A stretch of 6,550 nucleotides of DNA from Lachnospiraceae bacterium (GCA_004556565.1 SFGN01000109.1:1-6550); one strand, 5' to 3'; counted from the first letter of the stretch, positions 1-5,949 are shown. Notes: a model not told the origin generated them from the sequence alone. Translations and numbers: made by a program.

Positions 1-27
1 TGATGGCTAAGTTATATGAGAAGTAAC

Positions 28-51
28 CGTTCGTGTATATGTACACGAACG
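28..51. promoter_or_regulatory. Perfect 10-bp inverted repeat upstream of PAP2 gene, possible operator
   Basis: CGTTCGTGTA (28-37) and TACACGAACG (42-51) are exact reverse complements separated by TATG. The size and symmetry suit a dimeric repressor site (TetR-like regulators use sites of this kind) or an RNA hairpin. No T-run follows, so it is not a standard intrinsic terminator. It lies 66 bp ahead of the phosphatase start codon. The half-site TACACGA recurs at 87-93. I see no convincing -35/-10 pair around it, so the operator role is inferred. Confidence 0.5.
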
Positions 52-68
52 AGAAATGTAGTGTTTCT

Positions 69-83
69 GGGGCTTTGAGCCCC
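69..83 (+). repeat. Short leader hairpin before PAP2 gene
   Basis: GGGGCT (69-74) and AGCCCC (78-83) form a perfect 6-bp GC-rich stem with a 3-nt loop. It is followed by the half-site TACACGAG and then TTTT at 95-98. The 5' arm of the upstream palindrome (31-37) could pair with either 42-48 or 87-93, so alternative leader folds are possible. No regulatory role is established. Confidence 0.35.
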
Positions 84-117
84 GGGTACACGAGTTTTAA
101 AAGGGAGGTACTGTAAG

Positions 118-1005
118 ATGAACAGAGTGAATCCTTTGCCCGGAAAGCGGGTGTTATTGGGGGCAGGAGCCTTCCTTCTAGCCATGATGGTGATTGGATC
201 AATTTGGGATTTCCCAATTTCCAAGGCGGTTTACAATCCAAGCAACCCCTCTGGACTGTTCTTCGCGGGCTTTGGCGAATATCCGGCGGTACTGGGTTTT
301 GCTGCCGCAGGTGCTATGCTGCTGTCTGCCCGGAACCGCGAAAAACGGCTGGTTAGCGTGTTACAGATTATCGCCGGATGCTGGTTTATTCTGTCCGGCG
401 CTGCCATGGCGGCGATGCTTCCCAAGGGATACCTGGATATTTCCACAGTGCTGTCTGTCGGGATTGGCCTGTTCTGTACCGGGCTGACTGTTTGGGGTGT
501 TACGCGGCTGTGCAAGGGAGCGGACCGACGTACCGTAATCCGGGTCGCGACGGTATTCCTGCTGGTAATCTTTGCGGACATTCTCGTGGTAAATCTCATC
601 AAGATTCCCTGGGGCCGGGCGCGGATGCGGCTGGTTGCCGTGGATGACCGGGCGTACTTTATGCCCTGGTGGCAGCCGGGCAAAACACTCCGGGATACGC
701 TGGTTGCCGCAGGTGTGGCGGCGGAGGAATTCAAGAGCTTTCCCTCTGGCCACACCGCCAATGCATCCAGTCTGATGCTGCTGTGCCTGCTGCCGCAGCT
801 TTCTCCGAAGCTGGCTGGAAAGCAGACGGCGCTGTTTCTCATTGGAGTTGCCTGGACGTGCCTGGTAGCAGCATCCCGTATTGTCATGGGCGCTCATTAT
901 TTGACAGACACGATCGTGGGTTTTGCGGCAGGATTGATTATGCTTGCCGGGTTATGCCACATTTTGTTTCCCATACATAGTAAAATGCCCGAAGCGAAAG
1001 CATGA
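118..1005 (+). CDS. PAP2-superfamily membrane phosphatase
   Basis: This 295-aa integral membrane protein belongs to the PAP2 (type 2 phosphatidic acid phosphatase) superfamily, whose members dephosphorylate lipid phosphates such as phosphatidic acid, phosphatidylglycerol phosphate or undecaprenyl pyrophosphate. The three catalytic motifs are visible: KX6R at K162-R169, PSGH at 209-212 (catalytic acid His212), and SRX5HX3D at S253-R254-H260-D264 (nucleophile His260). The first motif normally ends RP; here Met170 replaces the Pro. Hydrophobic stretches near 11-30, 56-72, 79-101, 108-130, 141-160, 214-228, 238-251 and 264-285 suggest six or more membrane helices. The ATG has a good AAGGGAGGT site (101-109). 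Sampled codons are GC-rich at third positions, unlike everything to the right, so this is probably resident chromosome. The substrate cannot be told from sequence. Confidence 0.9.
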   Translation: MNRVNPLPGKRVLLGAGAFLLAMMVIGSIWDFPISKAVYNPSNPSGLFFAGFGEYPAVLGFAAAGAMLLSARNREKRLVSVLQIIAGCWFILSGAAMAAMLPKGYLDISTVLSVGIGLFCTGLTVWGVTRLCKGADRRTVIRVATVFLLVIFADILVVNLIKIPWGRARMRLVAVDDRAYFMPWWQPGKTLRDTLVAAGVAAEEFKSFPSGHTANASSLMLLCLLPQLSPKLAGKQTALFLIGVAWTCLVAASRIVMGAHYLTDTIVGFAAGLIMLAGLCHILFPIHSKMPEAKA

Positions 1006-1241
1006 AGCAGAGCATCGGTGCAGGAAAGGAACGGCCAATGATTCAAACTCCCTGCAGGTTAAGTTATTTCCTGTGGGTGAGTAGATTTTTGCTTTCAGAA
1101 ACAGCGTCTTCTCGTCTATTTCTCTTTATTATTTTCAGTATTCAAGAATTCAGGTATCATTTGGGTATCATAAATGAGTATCAATGTACCTACTGGTATT
1201 ATGACTCTGATGTACCCGTGTAGGAAATGGGCAAGAACTTT
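1006..1241. other. Gene-free junction from GC-rich to AT-rich DNA
   Basis: No convincing gene, tRNA or terminator is seen in these 236 bp between two convergent genes. The small open frames on the + strand have no ribosome binding site or recognisable content. The base composition drops from GC-rich in the phosphatase gene to AT-rich from about 1080 onward. The stretch contains the GTATCA repeats at 1154-1183 and two TGTACC motifs (1186-1191 and 1211-1216). It is the natural place for a boundary between chromosome and inserted DNA, but no target duplication can be tested inside this window. Confidence 0.5.
1154..1183 (+). repeat. Three GTATCA direct repeats, possible integrase arm sites
   Basis: GTATCA occurs at 1154-1159, 1165-1170 and 1178-1183. 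The first two sit in near-tandem 11-bp units (GGTATCATTTG, GGTATCATAAA). Phase-spaced short repeats near the end of an inserted element are typical of arm-type sites for tyrosine integrases with an N-terminal arm-binding domain. The motif differs from the repeats beside the integrase gene at 3419-3522, so a different recombinase would be implied. The role is inferred. Confidence 0.35.
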
Positions 1242-2495
1242 TTACTTTCTACCGCAACACTTTTTATACTTCTTTCCCGAACCGCAAGGACATGGATCGT
1301 TAGGATATATTTTCTTTCCTACACTTACAGCCATTCCACCCAATCCATTTGGATAAAGAGATGTCGCAATAGTATCCGCATTACCTTCTAAATCAACAGG
1401 TATCCCCATCTCTTTTAATTGCGGTGCTGCATCTCTTAACATTGCAGCTGCATGAGAACTTCCCGGCACGATTGTAGGCATTCCACCTGCAAATTCTCTT
1501 CTTATCAATTCATTCGGCTTATGACCTCTGTTTTCTTTCATTCTTGTGTTGTTATGAGCATCCATAAGCAATCCCACAAACTCGTTCATTTGCTTTTCAC
1601 TCTTAAATACCACATCTGCATCTGACATTTTACTAATTACATCCACCGGTGATTCCCCTTCGTAACTGTTTGCCCATACCTGTAGACACCACGAAACAGC
1701 CTTCTCATATGGTAAATCTAATTTTCTCATGAAAAATGTTTGTAATTTTTTATATGCCAACGAACTTTCTTCATATCCTATTCTACAAATTTCTTCAATC
1801 TGCTGTACCGATGGTATATAGAAATCTTTATCCATTTGGCTATCCAATAGATATCCAACTTCATCATTCTCCAGTATTGGTATATGTATAAACAATCCCT
1901 TTGAAGAATAAATTGGATCATCCTTCGGCCAATCTTGTAATCCCAAGCTACTCATTGGAAAAATACATGATTCCACAATATCTACGGGCATTTCCCATAG
2001 CATATCAATCATTTCATCTATGGTATCCTTAACCTTTAATTTGTATAACTCATAGATAACTTCCACCGGAGCAATTCCATAATAGTTTATGAAGAACTGC
2101 ACACATTTCATCATCCATCCCTTTTTGTATTGATTTGACTTAAAAGCTTCATCATCAATTCTCTTGAAAACAGCAGACACCTCTTCAAACACACAGAATC
2201 TGTCCGACATCTCCTCAAAAGCACCCATCCAGTACATATGCAACTGCATACTATCCACTACTTCATATATAGAAATATCCTGTGGTGCGTCACATGCTTT
2301 ACGGAAAAGAATCATTTGCTCCTTTGTCAAACATGCCAGTCTGCTTCTAAGCATATCCTCTGCACAGAAACATTCAAGAATCCGTTCTATGAGTGCAGCT
2401 TTACGAAGTCCTGAACACTTTCTCAATTCAAAGCTTCTTGCCTGCTCTAACAACTGTTCTTTTGTATATTCTTCTAAATGCTCTCTTAATAACAT
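1242..2495 (-). CDS. SEC-C zinc-binding protein with Rho-N/SAP-like N-terminus
   Basis: This 417-aa cytoplasmic protein ends in a clear SEC-C motif: Cys402-Pro-Cys404-Gly-Ser-Gly, then Cys413-Cys414 (CXCX8CC), the zinc knuckle first known from the SecA C-terminus. Residues about 8-41 (EYTKEQLLEQARSF, then GLRKAALIERIL) resemble a Rho N-terminal or SAP-like helical motif, which suggests nucleic-acid contact. A segment near 315-331 (NNTRMKENRGHKPNEL) resembles a conserved stretch I associate with other Firmicutes SEC-C proteins. The middle, about 60-300, is helical and unrecognised. The start has AAGGAGG 7-8 nt upstream and overlaps the stop of the preceding gene by 10 bp, so translation is probably coupled. 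No terminator is evident after the stop. The AT-rich DNA suggests acquired cargo. The function is unknown; an adaptor or regulatory role is a guess. Confidence 0.8.
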   Translation of the reverse strand: MLLREHLEEYTKEQLLEQARSFELRKCSGLRKAALIERILECFCAEDMLRSRLACLTKEQMILFRKACDAPQDISIYEVVDSMQLHMYWMGAFEEMSDRFCVFEEVSAVFKRIDDEAFKSNQYKKGWMMKCVQFFINYYGIAPVEVIYELYKLKVKDTIDEMIDMLWEMPVDIVESCIFPMSSLGLQDWPKDDPIYSSKGLFIHIPILENDEVGYLLDSQMDKDFYIPSVQQIEEICRIGYEESSLAYKKLQTFFMRKLDLPYEKAVSWCLQVWANSYEGESPVDVISKMSDADVVFKSEKQMNEFVGLLMDAHNNTRMKENRGHKPNELIRREFAGGMPTIVPGSSHAAAMLRDAAPQLKEMGIPVDLEGNADTIATSLYPNGLGGMAVSVGKKIYPNDPCPCGSGKKYKKCCGRK

Positions 2496-2890
2496 ATAGT
2501 TTCCTCCTTAAGTATTTTTCTTAATAATTTAGCAACTTCATCTACAAATGGTATGATCCTCTTGCAAAAATTTGTTATTTTGGACTGGATCTCAAAAAAG
2601 TAAAACCAATCAATTATAAATATTGACGCAAACAAAATCGTATCACAAGCGAGTGCTATGGTAATTTTATCTGATAAGATCCATTCCTTATAAATCCTCA
2701 CTACATTAATCAATGCAAAAAATATCGGCATCAGCATTTTGTGAAATAAATCAATTAAATTTAACACCATAGGATAATTCTTTTGATAATTCGCTTTTTC
2801 CGGTCTTATTAAAATCAAAAACGAAAACGCCTCTAATATACAGAGAGCAATAAAACTTTTATTTCTTCTACTCTGAGCTTCTTTGCTCAA
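2486..2890 (-). CDS. Small membrane protein of unknown function
   Basis: I do not recognise the family. The 134-aa product has three hydrophobic stretches near residues 13-28, 43-65 and 76-99, followed by a basic, amphipathic tail (NFCKRIIPFVDEVAKLLRKI), consistent with a multi-pass inner-membrane protein with a cytoplasmic C-terminus. The assigned start is TTG, with no Shine-Dalgarno sequence in front. It lies 12 bp beyond the TAG stop of the upstream gene in the same reading frame, so it may be translated by coupling, re-initiation, or readthrough of that TAG. The next internal ATG is residue 41 and would lose the first membrane helix. The end overlaps the SEC-C gene by 10 bp and contains its ribosome binding site. 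The tight packing supports one three-gene operon. Confidence 0.6.
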   Translation of the reverse strand: MSKEAQSRRNKSFIALCILEAFSFLILIRPEKANYQKNYPMVLNLIDLFHKMLMPIFFALINVVRIYKEWILSDKITIALACDTILFASIFIIDWFYFFEIQSKITNFCKRIIPFVDEVAKLLRKILKEETICY

Positions 2891-2902
2891 ACTGGAATTT
2901 GT

Positions 2903-3349
2903 CTATTTATCCACAATTCGCCATCTTAAAGAGTTTGCCACAATGTAAGTATCCGCTGGCTCATGAATTGAATTGTCAATTTTCTCGACATTGAACCAAT
3001 CTGTATCTGACCACACAATTACTCTCCCTGATTCTCCCGGAAGCAAATTATTATGGAAGGCCAGATATGCACTCGAAATATCACACAAATAGTTGTCTTG
3101 CCAACCAATTAGATGCATTTGACGCAAACCCGAAAACTGCAACTCTATCGCTTTGGGTTCCCACTGGCACTGAAATATTACAGATAATATTCTTTCTTCC
3201 GCACTTCCAAAGTGCATTGCCATGTCATCATCGACAAAAGCTCCACTCTGAAAGTTTAGTGACACGATACAGGCATCATGAAAATCGCCATAAGTTTCCA
3301 TCAACAAATCAATATCTTTTTGCGTTTCAATTCTGCTCCAGTTTCCCAT
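2903..3349 (-). CDS. Hypothetical 148-aa soluble protein with FHDA motif
   Basis: The 148-aa product is acidic and aromatic-rich, with no signal peptide or membrane segment. An early YGDFHDACIVSLNF block (residues 20-33), then a predicted beta-rich middle and IVWSD (111-115), resemble a family of Firmicutes hypothetical proteins I recall. The FHDA stretch also recalls some immunity proteins of polymorphic toxin systems, but no toxin is beside it. The ATG has GGAGGT at 3357-3362 (minus strand) with 7-nt spacing, the best start in the cluster, so this is probably the first gene of the operon. It ends with TAG (2903-2905) in frame with the downstream membrane-protein frame. I see no convincing promoter between it and the integrase gene. 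The function is unknown. Confidence 0.7.
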   Translation of the reverse strand: MGNWSRIETQKDIDLLMETYGDFHDACIVSLNFQSGAFVDDDMAMHFGSAEERILSVIFQCQWEPKAIELQFSGLRQMHLIGWQDNYLCDISSAYLAFHNNLLPGESGRVIVWSDTDWFNVEKIDNSIHEPADTYIVANSLRWRIVDK

Positions 3350-3418
3350 CTCCCTTACCTCCGCAAATACCGATTTCTCCAGCTCTAAAAATTGGAATTT
3401 GTGGAGAGATTTCCTGAG

Positions 3419-3524
3419 TTTTCCTTATTTTACAGGCTTTTTAGCCCCTTAGATAGTGAAATGATATGTATTTTCCCTTATTTTTACCCTTGTGAGGAAT
3501 CCGCAAGGGAAATAAGGGAAATTT
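3419..3524. repeat. TTTCCCTTATTT-type repeats near integrase 3' end, possible arm sites
   Basis: Three related copies are visible. Copy A at 3419-3433 reads TTTTCCTTATTTTAC. Copy B at 3471-3487 reads TTTTCCCTTATTTTTAC. Copy C, inverted, at about 3505-3521 reads TTTCCCTTATTTCCC on the minus strand. A and B start 52 bp apart, about five helical turns. The integrase has an N-terminal domain of the arm-binding kind, so arm-type sites next to its gene are expected. The assignment is inferred from position and repetition. Confidence 0.45.
3472..3521. repeat. Long imperfect hairpin just past the integrase stop
   Basis: An outer 12-bp stem (3472-3483 with 3510-3521) and an inner 8-bp stem (3487-3494 with 3502-3509, one G-T pair) are joined by a 3-nt bulge and close on a 7-nt loop. 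The position, 8 bp past the integrase stop, would suit a terminator for int, but the T-run (3522-3526) is on the wrong side for leftward transcription. It may still slow polymerase or protect the mRNA 3' end, or it may simply be inverted arm sites. Confidence 0.5.
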
Positions 3525-3528
3525 TTAT

Positions 3529-4824
3529 TTAAGCGTTGCTCGCTACTTTATCAAGAAGTCTTGCGGAATCCCGCTTTGCTTTTCTTGTTGAGTGAGCGTA
3601 AATGTTCATTGTGGTACTGACATCGGAATGTCCTAACAGTTCCTGTACATCTTTCGGAGCAGCTCCATTCGAGAGCAGGTTGCTGGTGTAGGTATGTCGT
3701 AACTGGTGAAAGTGAAAATCTTCAAATCCTTCCAGCTTTTTTGATACTGACCTGCAAGCAATGCCGAGTGTACTCGGCAGTTCCAGACTGCCATCCGGTC
3801 TGAGGCAGACAAAGGATATTTCTTTATAATCTGCCGGGACTTCCTGTGTTCCGTCAAGGTGATAGTATTCATAATACACCCTGTTTTTCACATGCACCTC
3901 TTTGTAGTAGTTGCGGTGGTAAAGTTCCCCGTACTGCATCCGGCTTTTCAGTTGTTCCCGTCTTGCTGCTTTCAATATTTCAGTCAGCGTATCTCCAAAA
4001 TCAACAATCCTTACTTTCTTTCGCTTGGTCGTTCCAATCACATTTTTATGCTTTGCACCGTCGTAACGGATACTTCTTTTAATGGTCAGGCATTGATCTT
4101 CAAGGTTGATGTCCTGCCATGTAAGACCACAGGTTTCACCGATGCGAAGTCCTGCATAATATGCAATCTGAATCGGCAGGATCGCAGGTGGATTTTTCTT
4201 TTCCAGATACTTGATAAGTCGCTCATAATCCTCATGTGAAATCGGCTGTGTGCCATCTTCGACTTCATCATCGGAAAAGAGGTCAACTTCCTCTGCCTGT
4301 TTTTTCAGCTTAATATACTGCATCGGATTGAAACTGATTAACTGTTTTGGAAATACTGCAAAACGGAATGACTGCTGCAACACTGCGGAAAAAGAATGGA
4401 TATAATCTTTACTGTATCCTTTTCTCAATTTTCCGTCTGGAAATTCGCCACCGAATGTAAGCAGATCAAGAAATGCCTGTAAATGTTCGGCAGTAACTGT
4501 TTTCAGTTTACGGTCTGCAATCGGGTGTTTCTTAGTGCAACGGATTGCACTGAGATAATTTTCCACTGTGCCATTACTGAGTGTTCCGGTTTTCAGTTCT
4601 TCTTCTGCCCACATGTCCAGAAGTTCACCTACGGTAAGGTTATCTGCTTTTGCAACAAATTTCTTATCTTCGTAATCTTCCAGTGCCTTGCGGAGAAGTT
4701 TTTCTGTCTCACTTTTGCTTTCGGTTCCGGCATATTCTTTCTGAACCATTTTGCCGCTTGCGTCCTCTACATAGAAGCGGTAGTACCATTTCTTTCCTTT
4801 CTTTCTAACAGATCCTTTTGCCAT
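3529..4824 (-). CDS. int: Tyrosine recombinase (integrase) of an integrative element
   Basis: This 431-aa tyrosine-family site-specific recombinase performs integration and excision. The N-terminal segment (about 4-50, starting GSVRKKGKKWYYRF) is an AP2-like arm-binding domain, followed by a SAM-like core-binding domain (about 62-175). The catalytic domain shows Arg227 (in AGLRIGE), Lys267 (in GTTKRKK), His373 and Arg376 (in HQLRHT), His399 (in LGHSDVSTT) and the nucleophile Tyr409. All six residues are present, so it should be active. A tyrosine-rich stretch (about 300-340) lies between the Lys and HxxR motifs. The ATG at 4824 has AAAGGAGA upstream; an upstream TTG start adding 10 residues is less likely. 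It lies 86 bp behind the XRE gene on the same strand and is probably cotranscribed with it. Tn916-like integrases are the nearest recognisable kin. Confidence 0.93.
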   Translation of the reverse strand: MAKGSVRKKGKKWYYRFYVEDASGKMVQKEYAGTESKSETEKLLRKALEDYEDKKFVAKADNLTVGELLDMWAEEELKTGTLSNGTVENYLSAIRCTKKHPIADRKLKTVTAEHLQAFLDLLTFGGEFPDGKLRKGYSKDYIHSFSAVLQQSFRFAVFPKQLISFNPMQYIKLKKQAEEVDLFSDDEVEDGTQPISHEDYERLIKYLEKKNPPAILPIQIAYYAGLRIGETCGLTWQDINLEDQCLTIKRSIRYDGAKHKNVIGTTKRKKVRIVDFGDTLTEILKAARREQLKSRMQYGELYHRNYYKEVHVKNRVYYEYYHLDGTQEVPADYKEISFVCLRPDGSLELPSTLGIACRSVSKKLEGFEDFHFHQLRHTYTSNLLSNGAAPKDVQELLGHSDVSTTMNIYAHSTRKAKRDSARLLDKVASNA

Positions 4825-4910
4825 AATCGTATGTCTCCTTTCGATATCAGACAATCGGAACTGCTGAAATGCTTCTTGCGTGTAAGTATATCATAACTCC
4901 GATTATCTTA

Positions 4911-5540
4911 CTATACCGATTCAGAATCCTCGTACATAACTTCGGATAAAAGATTTGCAAGCCGTTGTTCTGCTGTTTCCGGTTTCTTGGAATAGAGCCT
5001 TACAATATCTGCCATGTCATTCAATGCGTTGACAGTATGGGTGATCTCCCTGAGAAACATGATCTCGTTATATTCATCATTCGATTCAAACCCCATTACT
5101 TTTGCAATGTCCGCTTCTTTGGTATTGCCTTTGTAATTCTTGCAGGCGAACTGGAACGAATCCAAAAACAGTTCATATTGTTTCAACATTAACAGCAGTA
5201 GGTCTTTGGAAAAAGCATCTTCTGTTTTCGTAAGGTCAAGAGGTAACTGTTTGAGAATATCCGTCATGGCATCACGAATCTGTAATTCTCTTTTATCCGT
5301 AATGTCGGTTTCATATTCGTCCGTTTCCCCTCTGAGCCATTCCACAGATACATGGAGAGCTTCTGAAAGACCTTCCAGCACCATTTTCTTTGTATTGTCA
5401 ATCGTTCCGGCTTCATATCTCTGAATCGTAGATGCAGTCACACCCATCTTTTCAGCGATATAAGGCTGTGTCAGATTCAATTCTGTACGGCGCTGTTTTG
5501 CCCTGCTACCGATCAGCTTGCGTAATTCTTTATCTTTCAT
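4911..5540 (-). CDS. XRE-family helix-turn-helix regulator of the element
   Basis: This 209-aa cytoplasmic DNA-binding protein has an N-terminal Cro/C1-type helix-turn-helix (about residues 6-70), with the helix pair in TQPYIAEKMGVTASTIQRYE (24-43). The rest (about 80-209) is helical and probably mediates dimerisation or induction. It has no HEXXH protease motif, so it is not an ImmA-type regulator. The frame is open upstream to 5645, but the ATG at 5540 is preceded by AAAAGGAGG with 9-nt spacing and starts the conserved domain, so I chose it. It is divergent from xis and lies ahead of int. The intergenic region carries two identical palindromes suited to a dimer, one over its own -35 box. 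This suggests an autorepressor that keeps int, xis and the mobilization genes off. Confidence 0.88.
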   Translation of the reverse strand: MKDKELRKLIGSRAKQRRTELNLTQPYIAEKMGVTASTIQRYEAGTIDNTKKMVLEGLSEALHVSVEWLRGETDEYETDITDKRELQIRDAMTDILKQLPLDLTKTEDAFSKDLLLLMLKQYELFLDSFQFACKNYKGNTKEADIAKVMGFESNDEYNEIMFLREITHTVNALNDMADIVRLYSKKPETAEQRLANLLSEVMYEDSESV

Positions 5541-5571
5541 GCTGATGTGCCTCCTTTTTCGGTATGTCATT

Positions 5572-5600
5572 ACTATACCACATAACAAACAATATTGCAA
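5572..5600 (-). promoter_or_regulatory. Predicted leftward promoter of xre-int
   Basis: On the minus strand, TTGCAA (5600-5595) is followed after exactly 17 bp by TATAGT (5577-5572), preceded by TGG as an extended -10. Transcription would start near 5565, ahead of the AAAAGGAGG site of the XRE gene. The -35 box lies inside the palindrome at 5594-5608, so a protein bound there would block RNA polymerase. Confidence 0.65.
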
Positions 5601-5608
5601 TATGCAAT
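5594..5608. promoter_or_regulatory. Operator O1 (TTGCA-N3-TGCAA) over the xre-int -35 box
   Basis: ATTGCA-ATA-TGCAAT is a perfect 6-bp inverted repeat with a 3-nt centre. The same TTGCA-N3-TGCAA core appears at 5684-5696. Two copies of one palindrome in a divergent promoter region beside an XRE gene strongly suggest repressor operators. AT-rich AAACAAT repeats at 5587, 5610 and 5617 surround it and may bind another protein, such as the excisionase. Confidence 0.65.
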
Positions 5609-5638
5609 TAAACAATAAACAATATAATTTCGTAATGC

Positions 5639-5667
5639 TTGACAAGATGATATAAACACGCTATACT
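5639..5667 (+). promoter_or_regulatory. Predicted rightward promoter of xis and mobilization genes
   Basis: TTGACA (5639-5644), a perfect -35 box, is separated by 17 bp from TATACT (5662-5667). Transcription would start near 5674, giving a short leader that includes operator O2 and the AAGGAGGTG site. It is a strong consensus promoter, so it must be held down by something when the element is quiescent. Confidence 0.75.
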
Positions 5668-5680
5668 GACAGCACAAAAG

Positions 5681-5699
5681 AAATTGCATAATGCAATTT
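5681..5699. promoter_or_regulatory. Operator O2 (TTGCA-N3-TGCAA) between xis promoter and start
   Basis: AAATTGCA-TAA-TGCAATTT is a perfect 8-bp inverted repeat with a 3-nt centre. It lies just past the predicted xis transcription start and ends three bases before the Shine-Dalgarno sequence. A repressor here would block initiation or early elongation. It shares its core with O1, and the longer symmetry may make it the stronger site. Confidence 0.65.
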
Positions 5700-5715
5700 A
5701 TAAGGAGGTGGTCAC

Positions 5716-5946
5716 ATGACGCAAAGAAAGATTGCCTTATCTATTGAGGAAGCTGCGGATTATACGGGAATCGGCAGGAACACACTGAGAAAACTGGTGG
5801 AGTGGAAGAAACTTCCGGTATTAAAGGTCGGGAGGAAAGTCCTGATTAAAACGGATATGCTGGAACTTTTCATGGAAGCCAATGAGGGCAGGGACTTAAG
5901 GGATAAAGGAAATGTGAAAGCCGTCACAAGAAACGGTTCCACTTAA
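5716..5946 (+). CDS. xis: Excisionase-like small DNA-binding protein
   Basis: This 76-aa basic protein belongs to the excisionase/MerR-like winged-helix class (HTH_17 type). Residues about 9-28 (SIEEAADYTGIGRNTLRKLV) form the helix-turn-helix and about 34-46 (PVLKVGRKVLIKT) the wing. Such proteins bend DNA at attachment sites and steer the integrase toward excision. The ATG has AAGGAGGTG (5702-5710) at good spacing. It is divergent from the XRE-int pair, unlike Tn916, where xis and int are in the same direction. This placement would let one repressor control excision and transfer together. A role purely as a transcription factor is possible, because this domain is also used that way. Confidence 0.8.
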   Translation: MTQRKIALSIEEAADYTGIGRNTLRKLVEWKKLPVLKVGRKVLIKTDMLELFMEANEGRDLRDKGNVKAVTRNGST

Positions 5947-5949
5947 AAA

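Larger units (their letters stand above)
3350..3528. other. Intergenic region at the integrase 3' end, candidate element end
   Basis: These 179 bp separate the leftward integrase stop from the leftward 148-aa gene. They hold three related TTTTCCCTTATTTTTAC-like copies, a long imperfect hairpin, and the GGAGGT site of the 148-aa gene. Integrase genes commonly lie at the very end of their element, so the attachment site may be here. If so, the three-gene cluster at 1242-3349 lies outside this element or belongs to an older one. No confident promoter for the three-gene cluster was found. Confidence 0.4.

Noticed and set aside
3..26. Short frame ATG to TAA encoding MAKLYEK at the left edge
   Set aside because: It could be the last codons of an upstream gene, but seven codons cut by the window edge give no evidence either way.
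231..897. Two long minus-strand open frames inside the PAP2 gene
   Set aside because: They are shadows of a GC-rich gene whose + strand frame carries all three PAP2 motifs; they show no recognisable domain.
1002..1356. Two + strand open frames after the PAP2 gene
   Set aside because: They lack ribosome binding sites and domains, and the second runs antisense into the SEC-C gene's zinc motif.
2893..3402. TGGAATTTGT direct repeats flanking the 148-aa gene (2893-2902 and 3393-3402)
   Set aside because: A shared 10-mer is expected by chance several times in a window of this size, and no inverted termini or transposase accompany it.
3472..3521. Hairpin as an intrinsic terminator of the integrase gene
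   Set aside because: The T-run follows the stem only in the + direction, while the gene is read leftward; kept as a structure without a terminator call.
4825..4854. Ten-residue longer integrase start at a TTG
   Set aside because: The ATG at 4824 has AAAGGAGA at normal spacing and begins the usual MAKGS-type N-terminus.
4853..4904. AATCGGA/TCCGATT inverted repeat between xre and int
   Set aside because: The arms are only 7 bp with a 38-nt loop, and no T-run or promoter accompanies them, so no feature is claimed.
5541..5645. Longer XRE frame starting at 5645
   Set aside because: The extra 35 residues would cover the predicted promoter and operator O1, and the ATG at 5540 has a strong ribosome binding site and starts the conserved domain.
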